A stretch of DNA of 64,000 nt from Prorocentrum cordatum (GCA_963575745.1 CAUYUJ010001336.1:1352676-1416675); one strand, 5' to 3'; shown: positions 50,191 to 62,765, counted from the first letter of the stretch. The notes: generated from the letters alone by a model not told the origin. A program made the numbers and translations.

Positions 50191-50373
50191 CGAAGAAAAC
50201 ACTTCATAAGCATGCACTTTGAACGGCCCGCGCAGATTTCTTGGATCTGCGCTGGACCCCCGTGCCGGCGCCTCTGGCGCGCTCTGCGGTCCAGGAAGTG
50301 GGGCCCAGCGCAGATCCAAGAAGTCCTCGCGAACTGCCGACAATGTATGTTTATGCAGTTTATGTGAACTTCT
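50191..50373. mobile_element. F1 foldback element with compensatory change
   Basis: Inner arms ATTTCTTGGATCTGCGCTGG and CCAGCGCAGATCCAAGAAGT. Relative to the 5.4-kb copy, two stem positions differ on both arms so that pairing is kept. Outer ends CGAAGAAAACACTTCATAAG and TTATGCAGTTTATGTGAACT. Confidence 0.85.
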
Positions 50374-50453
50374 CCAGCACCGCTGCCCACGAACAGGCGC
50401 CCCCTGGTCGGGCACGGCAGTGCGGATCGGCGGTGAGCCCCGGGGGGGGAGGT

Positions 50454-50618
50454 GAGAGGGAGCAGGCCTTCTCGAAAGGCGGCTGGGTTTCCCAGAAGCC
50501 GTCGTGCCTTCTGGAAATTTATCTGGAGCCTCCTCCGAAGACACGCGGCTTCTCAGACGGCCGGGTGGCCTCTGAGAAGCCCAGCCGCCTCCCGAGACGG
50601 CCGGCCCCCTCCCACCTC
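50454..50618. repeat. F5 foldback element
   Basis: Left arm GGAGCAGGCCTTCTCGAAAG then GCGGCTGGG; right arm CCCAGCCGCCTCCCGAGACG then GCCGGCCCCCTCCC. Confidence 0.65.
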
Positions 50619-50969
50619 TCGGGCCGGACGACAGGGTAGGATAGGCAACCGGAGTGTTACGAAATCTGCTGGATGCCGCAGTTTCGGCCCCGCCGCCGGG
50701 CCCATTCCTCGACAACTGTGCACCTCCCGGCGCCAGGGGGCGCCAGGAAAACCAGCTCTAACTACGTGAGCTGATTCTCTTCCCTGCCCTCTTGCTACCC
50801 TACCCTGTCGTCCCCGCCGAACCTCCCCCCCCCAGGGCTCACCGCAGCGTCGAGGGCAGCCCTCAGCTGGTGCGCTGGGGCTGCTCGCAGCCGCCAGCGT
50901 GCCTCCTCGGCGGCGACGGTAGAGGCGAATAGACCAGGTGCGCCCGGGAGCCTGGACGACAGCATAGGC

Positions 50970-51450
50970 CATTGGTGCCCCTGGATATATGTGTTGCCCC
51001 CCCCTGGGCTATTCGCGCCCATCGTCGCCCTCGGCGCCCCTGGATACCTGTACTGATCCCCCCTGGACTATTCGCGCCCATCGTCGCCCCCGATCCTGTC
51101 GCCATCGGATCGCTTGGATACGTGTACTGCTCCCCCCCTGGGCTACTCGCCCCCATCGTCGCCCCCGTTCCTGTCACTATCGGCGTCCCTGGAGACATGT
51201 GATGCTCCCCCCTGGGCTATTCGCCCCCATCGTTGCCCCCCCAATCCTGCACTGCCCCCCCTGGGCTATTCGCCCCCATCGTCGCCCCCGATCCTGTCAC
51301 CATGGGCGCCCATTGATACCATGTACTGCTTCCCTCTGGGCTATTCGCTTTCATCGTCGCTCCCGATCCTGTCACCAGCGGCGCCCCTGAATGCACGTGC
51401 GGCTCCCCCCTGGGCTGCTCGCCCCCATCGTCGCCCCCGAGCCTCCCGTC
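50970..51450. repeat. 52-79-bp minisatellite, seven copies
   Basis: Each unit holds CCCCCCTGGGCTATTCGC then CCCCATCGTCGCCCCCGATC, followed by a variable spacer (GGCGCCCCTGGATACMTGTA in the longer units). Confidence 0.9.
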
Positions 51451-52074
51451 GCGGCGCGTGACTTGCACCAGCTTCCCCTGGGGCCCCTTCCTGGGAGGGC
51501 TGCTCCACCGCAGGGGGGAGCGGCACGTGGCAGGGAAGCGGAGAGAGAGAGGCGGGGAGATTGCGGGGGCGAGGAGGGAGCAGGAGAGAGCCAGAGGTCA
51601 GATATTCGTTTGGGGGATTCTCCTTGGGCCAGCCTGACGGATCTGTTCGACGCTAGCTCGATTGAGGTTCGACTCTAGGTCGACTCAGGTTCGATTCAGG
51701 TTCAATTCAAGTCGACCGACATTCGACGCAGCATCGACGCATGAGTGGAGCAATTGGCTCCTGGAAGGTCCCCAGAACGTGCATGTAACAGAGGTGGAGT
51801 GGCGGGAGGAAGGGTCAGTCGCAAAGGGGGGAAATTGGTCCTGAGGGAAATCAATCCTAAGGTTTTTCGCCGTGTATGGGCTCTCGGGGTCCTCCACGGG
51901 CCCCAGGACTTCCAGAAAACGATTCAGGATGAAGACATGGTCCTGGGGGAAGGCCCCAGTGTCCAGGACACGTTTCCCTCAAGACCCGCGTCTCCATGCT
52001 AAGTAAGGTCAGGAGGGAGGAGGGAGAGGAGGCGTTGGTGGAGCGAGGAGGGAGGGAGAGGGACGAGGTTAGAG

Positions 52075-52140
52075 AGGAGGAGGAGGAGGAGGAGGAGGAG
52101 GAGGAGGAGGAGGAGGAGGAGGAGGAGGAGGAGGAGGAAA
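52075..52140. repeat. (GGA)n microsatellite
   Basis: About 20 GGA units. Confidence 0.95.
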
Positions 52141-52925
52141 AAGAGCAGGCACAAAAAGGAGGGAGATATGAAGGCGAGGGGAGAAGAGGAGCGTCGAGTG
52201 GCGAGGTCAAGTCGACGTCCGTGCTGTCGGCCGACGGGTGCTGGGCGACCTGGAGGGAGCGGTGGAGCCAGGCGACGCGCCACTGCCAGGAGACTCGCGC
52301 TGTGCGCAGTGCCCCCGCTCGGGCCGGCGGCGTCGTGGGGGAGGGTGGGGGAGTCGCACACTCGTCATGAAAGGACCTTTCATCGCTTGGACGTGTGCAT
52401 GTTTCCTCCGGCGAGGACCATCGAGGAATATCCTTGATCACTTGGCGAAAAAACCACACACGAAACCGAAAAAAAACAGGGAATGGACGTCCGAGTGATG
52501 GCCAGGGGAGCGAGCCCTGAGGGAAATGGGCCCCAAGGTTCTTCACCACTTTCGGCCCCCGGGGCCCTCCCTGGGCTCCAGGACCGTGAGAGTCCGAGCC
52601 AGGAGGGAGCGCCGCCGAGGTCCAGGGCCCGTTTGCCTCCGGGTCCGTTTACAGATTTAGCCGGTCGCGCTCGCCGATTACGACCTTCGCCGGCGGCCGT
52701 CATCGCCGGCGGTCGTCTTCGCCAGGGCGAGCGGAGCCGCATGCTCCACTGGCCTCTCGCGGCCTTCGAGAGCGGGCGCGGTTGCCCCAGTGCCTCGTGC
52801 CCCTCCGCTCGAGAGGGGCCAGATGAGACAGCAGCAGCTCGTCCGCGCGGCCCGCGTCCGCTCGAAATCGGTCTCCGAACCCCTCCCGGGTCCGCAGGGT
52901 CCCATTTTTCTCAGCCACGCGCAGA

Positions 52926-53056
52926 GGGGGGTGCGAGGAGGGGGGAGGGCTTCTTAGAAGCACCCCTGCTTCTTGGAGGGCGCGGGCTTATCAACAGATG
53001 TAAGGCCGGCGCCTTCCAAGAAGCAGCCTCTTTCTAGGAAGCCCTCCCCCCTCCCT
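52926..53056. mobile_element. F5-like foldback element
   Basis: Left arm GGGGAGGGCTTCTTAGAAGC then ACCCCTGCTTCTTGGAGGGCGC; right arm GGCGCCTTCCAAGAAGCAGC then CTCTTTCTAGGAAGCCCTCCCC. About 50-bp arms around a 15-bp loop. Confidence 0.85.
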
Positions 53057-53249
53057 CCACCCCCTTTGTGCGCGCCGCCCATTTTCGACGCGGATCCTGC
53101 TGTGGCGACGAGGAGCTTCCAGGAGGCCCAGGCCTGCCTCCGGAGCGCGGCCCCGCGGCGCCGTCGTTGCCCAACCCCTTGGCTCCGAGGAGCGGAGCCC
53201 TGAGGACGAGGGGCCTCCAGCAGTGTAAACTCGACCTGCATGGGGCCCT

Positions 53250-53420
53250 GTCCTCTCCTGAGGTCAGGAGGAGAAACAGCACGGACACCAAGAATCGCAA
53301 GTACCACTGACGGCAGACATGGAGAACAGATGGGGAAGTGGAGGGGGAGACGAGCGTCCAGAAAACATGGAACATATGGAGGCTCCGTGGTCCATTTATT
53401 TGCGCGTCCCTGGGCCACTT
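53250..53420 (-). repeat. F7 element, minus orientation
   Basis: Reverse-complement matches to the 5.1-kb copy: GAACAGATGGGGAAGTG and GTCCCTGGGCC region, with CATGGAACATATGGAG in the middle. Confidence 0.4.
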
Positions 53421-53984
53421 CATGAGGGCTCGTCCCTCGGGGTCCCATCTTTGAACCACCGAGGGCCGAGCGGGCGGATCCCAACGAGGCGTGTTGGGCG
53501 GGCGGACCCTATCGGAGTCGGGCGGGCGGTTCGCAAGGATGACAGGTTCTTCTTAAAATATGCCGTGGGTGGGTTTCATTGTTTCTCTTCAAAAAATGGC
53601 ATTTGGGAAATCCTTTGTTTGGGCACTTTGAGGTCCCAACCAGATAAGTCAAAACGCTGCTAACCCAAACTAGACAGTTTGTTCGCGGTTTGAGTTCCGT
53701 TTGTTGAGCATCTCCAGACCGTTGATTTGACAGGACAGGAGAAGTCCGCGATTGGACGGCGCATCGGAAGAACATGACAAATTGCCATGGCCATGGACCA
53801 CTTAAGCGAAGACCATTCCGCGCTGAATGCAAGCGCAACAGAAAGCAGCGCTTGCGTATTACAATGGTTGGCGGCGGCATGAATTACACCAGCACGACGG
53901 CACGCAGGAGGGAGAGGAGGAAGGAGGGGGAGGGGGGAAGGGGAGAAGGACATATAAACCTGACATATATGTTTGCAATCACAA

Positions 53985-55115
53985 TGCTTGGCAATTGCGT
54001 AGAACAGCACCCTCCCACTGCGACCTGGAAGAGTTCAACAGATTCTGCAATACATCGGCTTCGTCTCCTGCTAAGCTCAAGGCACTCGCATGCATACAAG
54101 CCGCCCGCTGCAAAAGAGGTCTTCCGCGCCTTCAAGGGGTAGGCCACTCCCTGGGTAATGTACCTTGGAGTCGGCTTTCCTCAAACACCATGCGCCTAGG
54201 CGGAGTGGTCGGGCTGGCTCTTGACAACTTGTCGCAAGAATCGGTTAGCTTGTGCAATAGGTCAACTGAAAGAGGGCGGGCGCCTACGAGCGACCTCTCT
54301 TCTTTATTGCTCACTCGGGAGGTGAAGGCCAGAGGGATGATGTGAATCCCCCGAAGACAATACGATTGGAATCCATCGAGCCCGTCCTGGTCAGCAGCCA
54401 GCTACACACATGATTCCAAACCGTAGAACAACATGGAGAACATGCACGCTTCCAAAGTCTGTATCTTCCGTTGCGGGGTTACGTTCGCGTGTCTCTATGC
54501 AGCACTGGGTTATTGAACGACATGGTTGGTTTCCCCATGGCGTCTTGTCAACTCTGCTTTGGGTTTCTCGTCTACGTTCATAAAGCCGCTCAACGACATG
54601 GAGCGATCTTTGCATAGAATGGGCTTCCAAACAGGCCTGTGAATAACTGGTGAAGACCTGATTTGTAGGAGCACGGACTTTCCCTCGTAGAGCTCCAAGC
54701 CGAATGCTGTTCCGATCTTGGCCACGGCATTCAGGTGATGTTGGAGGCGTTCCCCGTCTTCAGATCTCAACATGGTGTCGTCAGCGTATTATGCATCCGT
54801 TGTGATGACGTAAGATCATGGGCATCGTTGTGGCATGTCTGTCTCCATCTCGGCGTCCGCGGCCTCCATCAACACCGACATCACGATGACAAACAAAAGA
54901 GGAGAGCGGGCAGCCATGTACTATCCATGCAGTGTGAGGTCGTTGGAAGGACTTGGCATGCCCGTCTTTGAAAACAAACTTACGCACGTGCTGTGCATAT
55001 TGCCTCAACAATATCAGTTGTAGGTACGGGAATCCTAAGTTGGCGTCAGGCGTGCATTATCCCCTCAGGCTGAATCCGGTCAACAGCTTTCCCCAAATCC
55101 AGCAATTTAAGTTTG
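53985..55115 (-). pseudogene. Non-LTR retrotransposon reverse transcriptase relic
   Basis: On the minus strand the polymerase landmarks appear in order but in different frames. 55103-55076 gives LDLGKAVDRI (motif A), about 54905 gives GCPLSPLLFVIVMSVLM after a shift, 54788-54777 gives YADD directly after a stop, then GERLQHHLNAVAKIGTAFGL then ELYEGKSVLLQI. Around 54470-54350 come KIQTLEACMFSMLFYGLES and LDGFQSYCLRGIHI, the usual LINE post-polymerase region, then SRVSNKEERSLVGARPLSVD. At least four stops or frameshifts. The 5' end is cut near 55115, so this is a truncated dead copy. No endonuclease domain seen. Confidence 0.8.
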
Positions 55116-55679
55116 ATTGCGCTGTTTAAAAACTGCCGTCTACCGTGCCCTCGGTTCTTTCCTGCTCCTCGCTACTTGTCGCTGCTGGCTGGTCGCGGGG
55201 CCTCCGGGCCTATTCCGCGCTGGTGTTGGAACGGTGTTTGCGTTTATGGAGCGTTGTTTGCTCTGCGCTCGGCGCGCGGAGCGGGAGGAACGGGAGGCGG
55301 CAGGGACGGGAATGCGGGAGCGAAGACGGCAGTGAAGACAAGGAGCAGTCTTGACAAGAAAGGAAAATCGATGGACAATTGAAGATCCACAGCGACGGGC
55401 CTGAAAGTGCTAAAACAGAACGCAGCAAAACACGCTGAACCACGTAAATGCAAAACGGTAACCAAATATGCCCGGAACGCGGACGTGTATTTTCACAGAT
55501 GAGCGCCCTCCAGGGACCTGTTTTTAGGTCCCCGAACCTACAGAAGGCAACCCACTGACGAATCCACACGTACGGCAGATTTGGCCAAGAAGTCCCAGGA
55601 ATGTTTCAGAAGGGAGATCATTCAATGTCCAAGGTTGAAAATTGTTCGTAGCGTTGGTGCTGGGGCTCTTCTGCGTGCG

Positions 55680-56060
55680 TGATACCCCCCAGAGGCGTCC
55701 CTCAGACGGCCCTAAGACCCCCAAGAGCCAACCCGAGGACTCGACGATCCCCGAAGACTCCCCCCATAGACCAATCACAGGCTCCCCAAGGGCACCCAGC
55801 CCCCAAGATGTCCCAAGTAGCGCCCGAACAGAGCCAAACGATGGTCCCCAACCAGCCCAGGACAACCGCAAGATTGCTGCCCGTGGAGATCAAGACGGGC
55901 CAAGATAGCGCCCGAACAGGGCCAAAGAGCGCCCAGAGATGTCCCAAGAAAGTTCGAAGACGGCATCGGGAAGCCCATAAGGGCCCAAGGTGGTCCCAAG
56001 AGGCTGCAAGACAGTCCCAAGAGGATCTCACAACGGCCAGCAGCCGCCTGCCCGATCGCT
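55680..56060. repeat. CCCAAGAGG-type minisatellite
   Basis: Degenerate 10-14-bp units of GCCCAAGAGCG/CCCCAAGAT, related to the blocks at 9.2 and 56-57.7 kb but in the 9-kb orientation. Confidence 0.6.
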
Positions 56061-56086
56061 TGTAATCGACGTGATTCCATTGTGTG

Positions 56087-56100
56087 TATATATATATAGA

Positions 56101-56143
<43 letters not shown>
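56087..56143. repeat. (TA)n microsatellite
   Basis: TA run with a few A or GA interruptions. Confidence 0.95.
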
Positions 56144-56159
56144 ACATGCAAGTGGCTTA

Positions 56160-57720
56160 CGGTGTCCCCGCCGACCCGCACAAGGAGTGAGTGTTCGAGA
56201 CGACCGTGGAAGTTACATCTTGGGTCAGGAGCCTCCTGGATAAATCTGAGGGGCCTTCTTGGGACGATCCTGGGGGCCACTTGGGCCGTCGTGTTTGTTC
56301 GCTGTCAATACGTAACATGCGAATGTGCCATGATTTGGGCCTCTTGGGGCCCTCTCGGCGGTCCTCTGTAGGCGTTTCTGGGCTGTCTTGGGGGCCCTGT
56401 GGGCCATCTTGAAGCCATCTTTAATCGTCGTGGGGCCCCTAGGGCCGTCATGACGCCCTCTTCGACTGTGTTGGCGCTCTGTCTGGGCCCTATTGGGCTG
56501 CATTGGGCTGCCTTGGGGCATTTTGGTGGCCCCCGATGCCACAGAGGTGCGTTGACGAGCTCGTCCCCCATTCCTCCCCCGTAGAACGGCATTCTGGATC
56601 CAAGGGGAGGGGGAAAGGAGGGGGAGGGGGACAGCCAAATGTGTCACGCAAGCGGGGGTCTGCGGACATTTATGTATCTACATATATATATATATATATG
56701 TAAAGACACGTACGTGTATATCTAACTATGTATATATATATATATACTCATCCAGCTGCCAACGGCAAGTCCCGCCATCGCGCCTGGGTTGTAGGTTAGA
56801 AGTTTAGTGGATGGTCGTTGGAATCTCGTGGGAGGCCTCTCGGGGGCCTCTTGGAGGCGGGTTTGAGGCCTCTTTGGGGCCGTCTTGGGGCTTTTTGCAG
56901 GGCTCCTCTTGGGCCCTTCTTGGGGCCCTCTTGGGCCGTCTTGGGCGCCTCTTGAGCAGTCTTGGGGCGCTTTTAGGCCATCTTGGGGCTCCTATAGGGC
57001 TGTCGTGGCGCCCTCTTCGCCTGTCTTGGCGCTCTGCCTGGGCCCTATTGGGCTACCTTGGGGCATTTTTGGTGGCCCCGGAGGCCACATGGGTGCGTTG
57101 ACGAGCTCGTCCCCCCCTCCCCCGTTACAATTGCATTCTGGATCCAAGGGGAGGGGGAAAGGATGGGGAGGGGGACAGCAGCATGTCTCACACGCTTTTT
57201 CACCCCCGACAAGCGGGGGTTCGCGGACATGTATGTATCTACACGCATACACACATATATATGATTTATACGTGTATATATATGTGTATATAAGCATGCG
57301 TGTGTATATATATATATGTACATACACATATCTATATATATATATATATATATATATATGCATATTGATATTCATCCAGCTGCCAACGGCCAGTCCCGCC
57401 ACCGCGCCTGGGTTGTAGGTTAGAAGTTTAGTGGATGGTCGTTGGAATCTCGTGGGAGGCCTCTCGGGGCCTCTTGGAGGCGGGTTTGAGGCCTCTTATG
57501 GGCTGTCTGGGGGCCTCTTGCGGGCCCCTCGGGGAGGAAGGCTCGGATTTTCGGTTCGTGCTCCCTCTTGCAGGGCTCCTCTTGGGCCCTTCTTGGGGCC
57601 CTCTTGGGCCGTCTTGGGCGCCTCTTGGGCCGTCTTAGGGCGCTCGTAGGCCGTCTTGAGGCCCGCCCCCTTGGGACATCGCGGGGACCTCCTGGAAATT
57701 TCATCCATCTTGGGACCCCC
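56160..57720 (+). repeat. 624-bp tandem duplication
   Basis: CATCCAGCTGCCAACGGC occurs at 56749 and 57373. Unit 56749-57372 is preceded by a shorter copy (56160-56748) and followed by a partial one to 57720. Each copy contains GGATGGTCGTTGGAATCTCG (full copies), GGGGCCCTCTTGGGCCGTCT minisatellite, GCGTTGACGAGCTCGTCCCC, TCTGGATCCAAGGGGAGGGG and a TA-rich microsatellite. Confidence 0.9.
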
Positions 57721-60700
57721 TTGGTTGGGGGATGTCCACCATCCTCCCCCGTCCTGCCCCTGTCTGATACTCGTCCCCCTCCCCCATCCTGATCACCCTT
57801 GCCTTCTCCTCCTCGACTTCCTTCTGCTCCTCCATCTCACCTCCTGCGTCGTCCTGCTGCGACTTTCTACCTCATCATCCTTCCTCCTCCTCTTGCTGCC
57901 TCCCCCCCTTCGCCCTCGCCCAGCGGCCTGTTGCAAGTTGTGGGCGGAGTCGTGGGTCACAACCAGTCTTGCCTCGCTGGAGTCCAGGCCTCTATTGGCG
58001 TCTGGCGCGCAGTGATGGAAAGTGGGGGGGGGGGGGGGGCGAGCCCTGACCTCATGGCTATGTACTCGAGCAATGGCCACGTTTCATGTTCGGAGGACCT
58101 TTCTTGTCTTACAAATGGCGGATTTGTTTTGTACCCGACGCGGGTTCGATGCGGATTCGACGTGGAGTATGCATGATTTTGGCACGGATTCGAAGTTCGA
58201 TGGGGATTCGACGCACGCAGAGGCGTGATGAGACAGAGAAGGTCCGCTGGGTATCGCATTGGAGAGGGTTCGCCACCTTTGGCCTCCAGTTGTCATTGCC
58301 AGGCATTGGGGCCTTCAAGCACAAATGTGCAGCCTCGATATTTGGCGTTGATATTCTCGATGTCGTGGCGTCTGCTCTTCCTCACTGCTCTGGTGACAGA
58401 TCTGAATCTAGACCGCTCCTGTTACTGATTCATGTTATGTGTGTATGTGTTGTTGTATGCTTTTAGTGACTGTGGTTGATGTATGTCGTTGGTGCCTGTT
58501 ATGTTTGCATGGTGATGGCTTATGCTTTTGGTGCATGATATGGATGTGTGTGATTGATGCATTTAATGGGGGGGCGTGTTCTTGGTGTGTATGCTGGTCT
58601 ATTCGTTACGTCTGCTCTTGACACCGTTGGTCGATGTATGGTCTTGCGGCACACTCTCAGGGTACATCACCGTCCGTGTGTTCTAGATGCCCCTGGACAG
58701 CGCAACGTCGTGACGCCTTGACGGCGTCACGCCGTGACTCCTCCCTGGTATGGTTGTCTGCTAGCTGCGAACATGCTTGTTCTTGATGACCTCATTGGGC
58801 TCGCCGGGGTCTCAGGAGCCGGGCGGCCACGGTGTGCAGGGCGTGTGAAGCGGGAAGCCCAGGGATCTCCCGGACTGTCGGGGCTTGGCGTCCGCGGTGT
58901 GCAGGGCGGGGCGGGGCGGGACTCCCCAGGATCACCCAGTCGGTTGCGGCTCTGCGGCCGCGGCATGCAGGGCCCGGCGAGGCGGGGGCACCCAGGGATC
59001 GCCCAGGCCACGGGGGCCTGGCGGCCGCGGTGTGCAGGGGGGGGGGGGGCGAGGCGGGTCGTGGACATCTTTCGTTTTTGGCTTCGAGTGCCAGCGTGTC
59101 GGGCACGGGAAGATCAGACGATCCCAGCGAGGAGTCCAGGCGCTGGTAACTCGGACGTGTCCCCGCGCTGGTGTCCTACATGTGTGGCGACGCCCCAACC
59201 TCCCCAGGTCTTCTTCCAGAGACATGCGTGATTACACATTGCAGATGTCGTGCTTCGTCCAGGTGGAGTGTTCGCGTGCAGGGAGTCGACAAGATCTCCC
59301 TTAGAAGAGGGCTGATTGGGTGATCGATGTGAGGAATACGTAAGGACTGAATGCGTGCTTGCGCTGGTCATCAAAGAAGTCTTGCCAGGGAGTCGCGGAG
59401 GTTTCGTACAGCCTTCTGGTAGCATGGGACATGTTCCACACGCTGCCTTGGAATTGCTACAGTGCGCATGTCGTGGTGACCATCATCAAGGTGCTCACCG
59501 GGCCTATCTTAATGCATTTGGTGCCGGTCTGCCAGGCGATTGCAATGACGGTGATGACCTCAGAGAGCCTCGCATTTTGCAAGCACTGTCAATGATTTTT
59601 GCTTTCCAGCTCCAGTCATAGAATTAGCGATCATGGCATGAATTTCGCTCCCTTTTGAAACAGGATCCTCGCATTGTCGTTTGTCTTTCCTTGGGACTGG
59701 CTGATCAGGCAGCTTCTTGCTGCAGGACGAGGCAGACAAGCAGCTGGTTGCTAGATTGGGTGTCCACGCAAGCAGACTCAGTAATGAGGATGGTTGGATG
59801 ATCTTGTTTCATTCGGCCCCTTGCGCTCTACAATGGGAATTGTTAACGCTTCGCGAATCCCCACGTGGCGGCCAACGTGCCTCTGCAGCCAATTATCTCG
59901 CTCTGTGGCCCAGACGTTCATCCCGCTCACTGGATCTGTCCTTCGAGCCGCCAATCAAAAAAAATATCCCCACCAGCCCATCCAGAAACGATGCCCAGAG
60001 GAACTGCCTCGATCAGGGAAGAGGGCAGCACACAGAGGAAGCCATTATGAGACATCTTGGGATATCTGGAGCCATCTTGGAGGTCATCTTGGGCTCTCCC
60101 AGGCGCTCTTGGAGTCGTCTTAATCAGTGCCCCCCCCAACGAGGCCAACATGTGGCTAAAACCTTCGTGAAATCAATGATTTTGCATTCTCGCCGAGGCC
60201 TCTTGGAGCATCTTGGGTGTCTCTGGGGGATCTCTTGGGGCCTCTTGGGGGTCTCTTGGGAGCCTCTTGGGGGCATCCTGGGGGCCTCTTGGGGCTTCCT
60301 GGTCACCTCTTGGGGCCCTCTTGGGGCACCCTTGGGGGCCATCTTTGGGCCACCTTGGGTGAGATGGATCACAGGAGGGGGGGTACTAATTACAGCCCCC
60401 CCCCCAGGAGGCCAAAATGGGGCCAAAACCGTAGTAAAGTCAATCAGTATGGCTTCCTCGCCGAGGCCGTTTTGGACGCTCCGACGACTCGCGACACCCC
60501 CCGTCCAGGTCCATGGGGAGGGGGTAGGGGGAGGGGTAAACCCCTCCCCGAGGGGGAAGAAGGAGGGGTGGAAGAGGAAACGCTCTAAACCGCCGACGCC
60601 CAGAGGGCTGGTGGGAATATGGCTTCATCCCCCTCTGCTTCCTCCGCCCCTCTCTCGTTTGAGGGGGGCGCTTTGCAGGGGCAGCATCCCTCAGCTCGCC

Positions 60701-60960
60701 CTCACTGCTAGATCCGATTGCGCACCTGGGCATTTGTCACCGCATTCTGGTTCGCTCGTGTGCGCGCCCGTCCTGCACCTCAGCGGGCCCGCTGCACTCG
60801 GCACGTCTGTCTAGGCCACCCCGCGGGGGTGCGAAGGGAAGCGTGGCTCGCGGTCTGGGCCGGAGACGTGTCCTCCTCCAGGGTTGCGCCGCGCGAGAGC
60901 GCGAAGAGGTGGCGTAGCGCCAGTGTGGGTGACCTGGTTTCAGCGGGCGGGGCTAGGACA
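57720..60960. other. Low-copy and minisatellite DNA, no supported gene
   Basis: Contains GGATTCGACG-type repeats (58140-58215), about 65-bp repeats around GGCGGCCGCGGTGTGCAGGG (58810-59050) and another CTCTTGGGGGCATC minisatellite (60050-60360). Open frames around 59310-60000 look weakly protein-like but have no splice support or recognisable motif. Confidence 0.4.
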
Positions 60961-60963
60961 TCG

Positions 60964-61166
60964 TAGAAGAAGCAATGACATAAGCATACATATTCGAAGG
61001 TCCGCGCGGATTCCTTGGATCGGCGGTGGGGCCTCCTGGCTCCACCTCATGCGTTCCCCCTGTCCCCCTGTCGCGCTCTGTGCGCCAGGCAGGGGGGTCC
61101 AGCGTCGATCCAAGACAGTCTGGCGGAGCTCCAACAGTTTCTATGTGTATGTCATTGGTTGATCAT
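60964..61166. mobile_element. F1 foldback element
   Basis: Outer ends GAAGCAATGACATAAGCATA and TATGTGTATGTCATTGG; inner arms GGATTCCTTGGATCGGCGGT and CCAGCGTCGATCCAAGACAG. Confidence 0.85.
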
Positions 61167-61169
61167 TCG

Positions 61170-62760
61170 TTCCAGAGCGTTTCGGAGCGCTCTCAGAGTT
61201 TCAAGACGCTCTGGGAAGGCCGCGGCGCTTGATGCATCCTCCAGAGCCGATCGATATCAGAGATAAATAATGCGCAAGCTCATGTTTAGCAGTCTCATAA
61301 AGAATGGTCGATCTTACACTCTGTAGCTCTCGACAAAGAGTGTTATCAGAATTCATGATCTGGGTGATCTACCTATGTCTGATGTTTGTCTTGTCCTCGC
61401 CTCGTCCCATTATCTATGAGCTGGTGGCAACGATCGGAAATCCATGGCTGCCAGGATTGCTGCAACGGTATGGTTTATATCTTGCGTAGTTCCCCATCTG
61501 CATTTGTAAGTGATGCCTTGCGCTCAGGTCCTGACGGTCTACTGGCTCGCCAACCATCGTGCGGTCCCCGAGTGCCCCGACAGGAGATTCATCCTTTTGT
61601 CTCTCGCCCGCAGCACCGCCCCTGCAGAAAGGCCGTCCCAGCAAGGGCGCGTTCTCGACGAATCATTCATTTGGCCTCTCGCCCCGGAAGCTGGCCGGAC
61701 GCTTACTGGAGTCAGTCGACCGGAGTCAGCAAACGTTTTACGGAACCGTTTGCGCTTGCGGGGGCCAGCGGGATCTGATGAAGCAAATGGAGGCCAACAC
61801 ATGGGTATTCAAGAGTGTGCGGATCGGTCATATGAACTGTTTAGCCTCACCCAATCGTGGACGAGATGTGCTTGCTCCGACTCCGTGCCGACGCGGCCCG
61901 ACTGGACACGCATTTCGGTTCGAGCCGAGAGCCCGATTCCGTGCTGACCGATCCTGTCGTCCCTCTCACTCGGCCCCACCACCCCCTCCCGCCGCTGTGC
62001 TTCGAGAAGGGGCTGTCTGGGACCCACGCCGTCCTCCCGTCCGCGGCAGAGCACGCCGATCTTCCGCCGGCAAGTGCCGAAACGTGGGTATTGGCCCGGC
62101 CCGTGGCGAACGCGCGAATGCCAATGCTCGTCATCTCCTCCCGCCACTCTTGGCCGCGCCCTCGTCGCCTTCATTCGCCCCCTCCTGACCCTGCTCTGCC
62201 GCCGCGTCCTAGCCAACTGTGCCATACTCCCCGTCCTTCTCGGTGTGCCCCGCCCCGCCAAGGTAATGCAGGGCCGTGTCGTAAGGTATCACAAGGTATT
62301 ACAAAGGCCTTTGCAGGGGGGGTGCAGTGGTATTGCAGGGTCTTTGCAGGGTGTCCAGGGGAGAGGGTAGGGAGAGGACGGACGAGGAGCGGGGAGCTCC
62401 TTGTTCTCCACACCCTCATCCCGCCCGTCCTTATCCTTGCCGGAAGGAGCACCCACTTGTCTTCCAGAAAGGGCGTTCCAAAAAAAGCCACGCCTTCGGG
62501 GAACCCCTGGGACGACGTCCAGATCTACACTTCCAATGTCTTCACCGACTCCTCGCTCCTCGTCCGACCCTCCCGCTCTCTGTGGCGACCACGAGACCTG
62601 TCCTGAAGCGCGTCATGACCAGGATTTCGAGGCGGATCCGGCCGCAGTGGCGAGCCCCCTCCCCCTCTCCCGCCCCCGGGAGACCCCAAAGACAGGCGAC
62701 CACCACCGGAGACGGCCGAAGCATCGCCGATTTTCAGCGCAGATGGCGCATGGGCAACAA
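61170..62760. other. Low-copy sequence, no gene assigned
   Basis: Contains CTCTGGGAAGGCCGCGGCGC motifs next to the F1 copy, similar to 3.6 and 24.8 kb. Several overlapping GC-rich open frames occur (61500-62600), none favoured by motifs or splice sites. Confidence 0.3.
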
Positions 62761-62765
62761 GGGTT

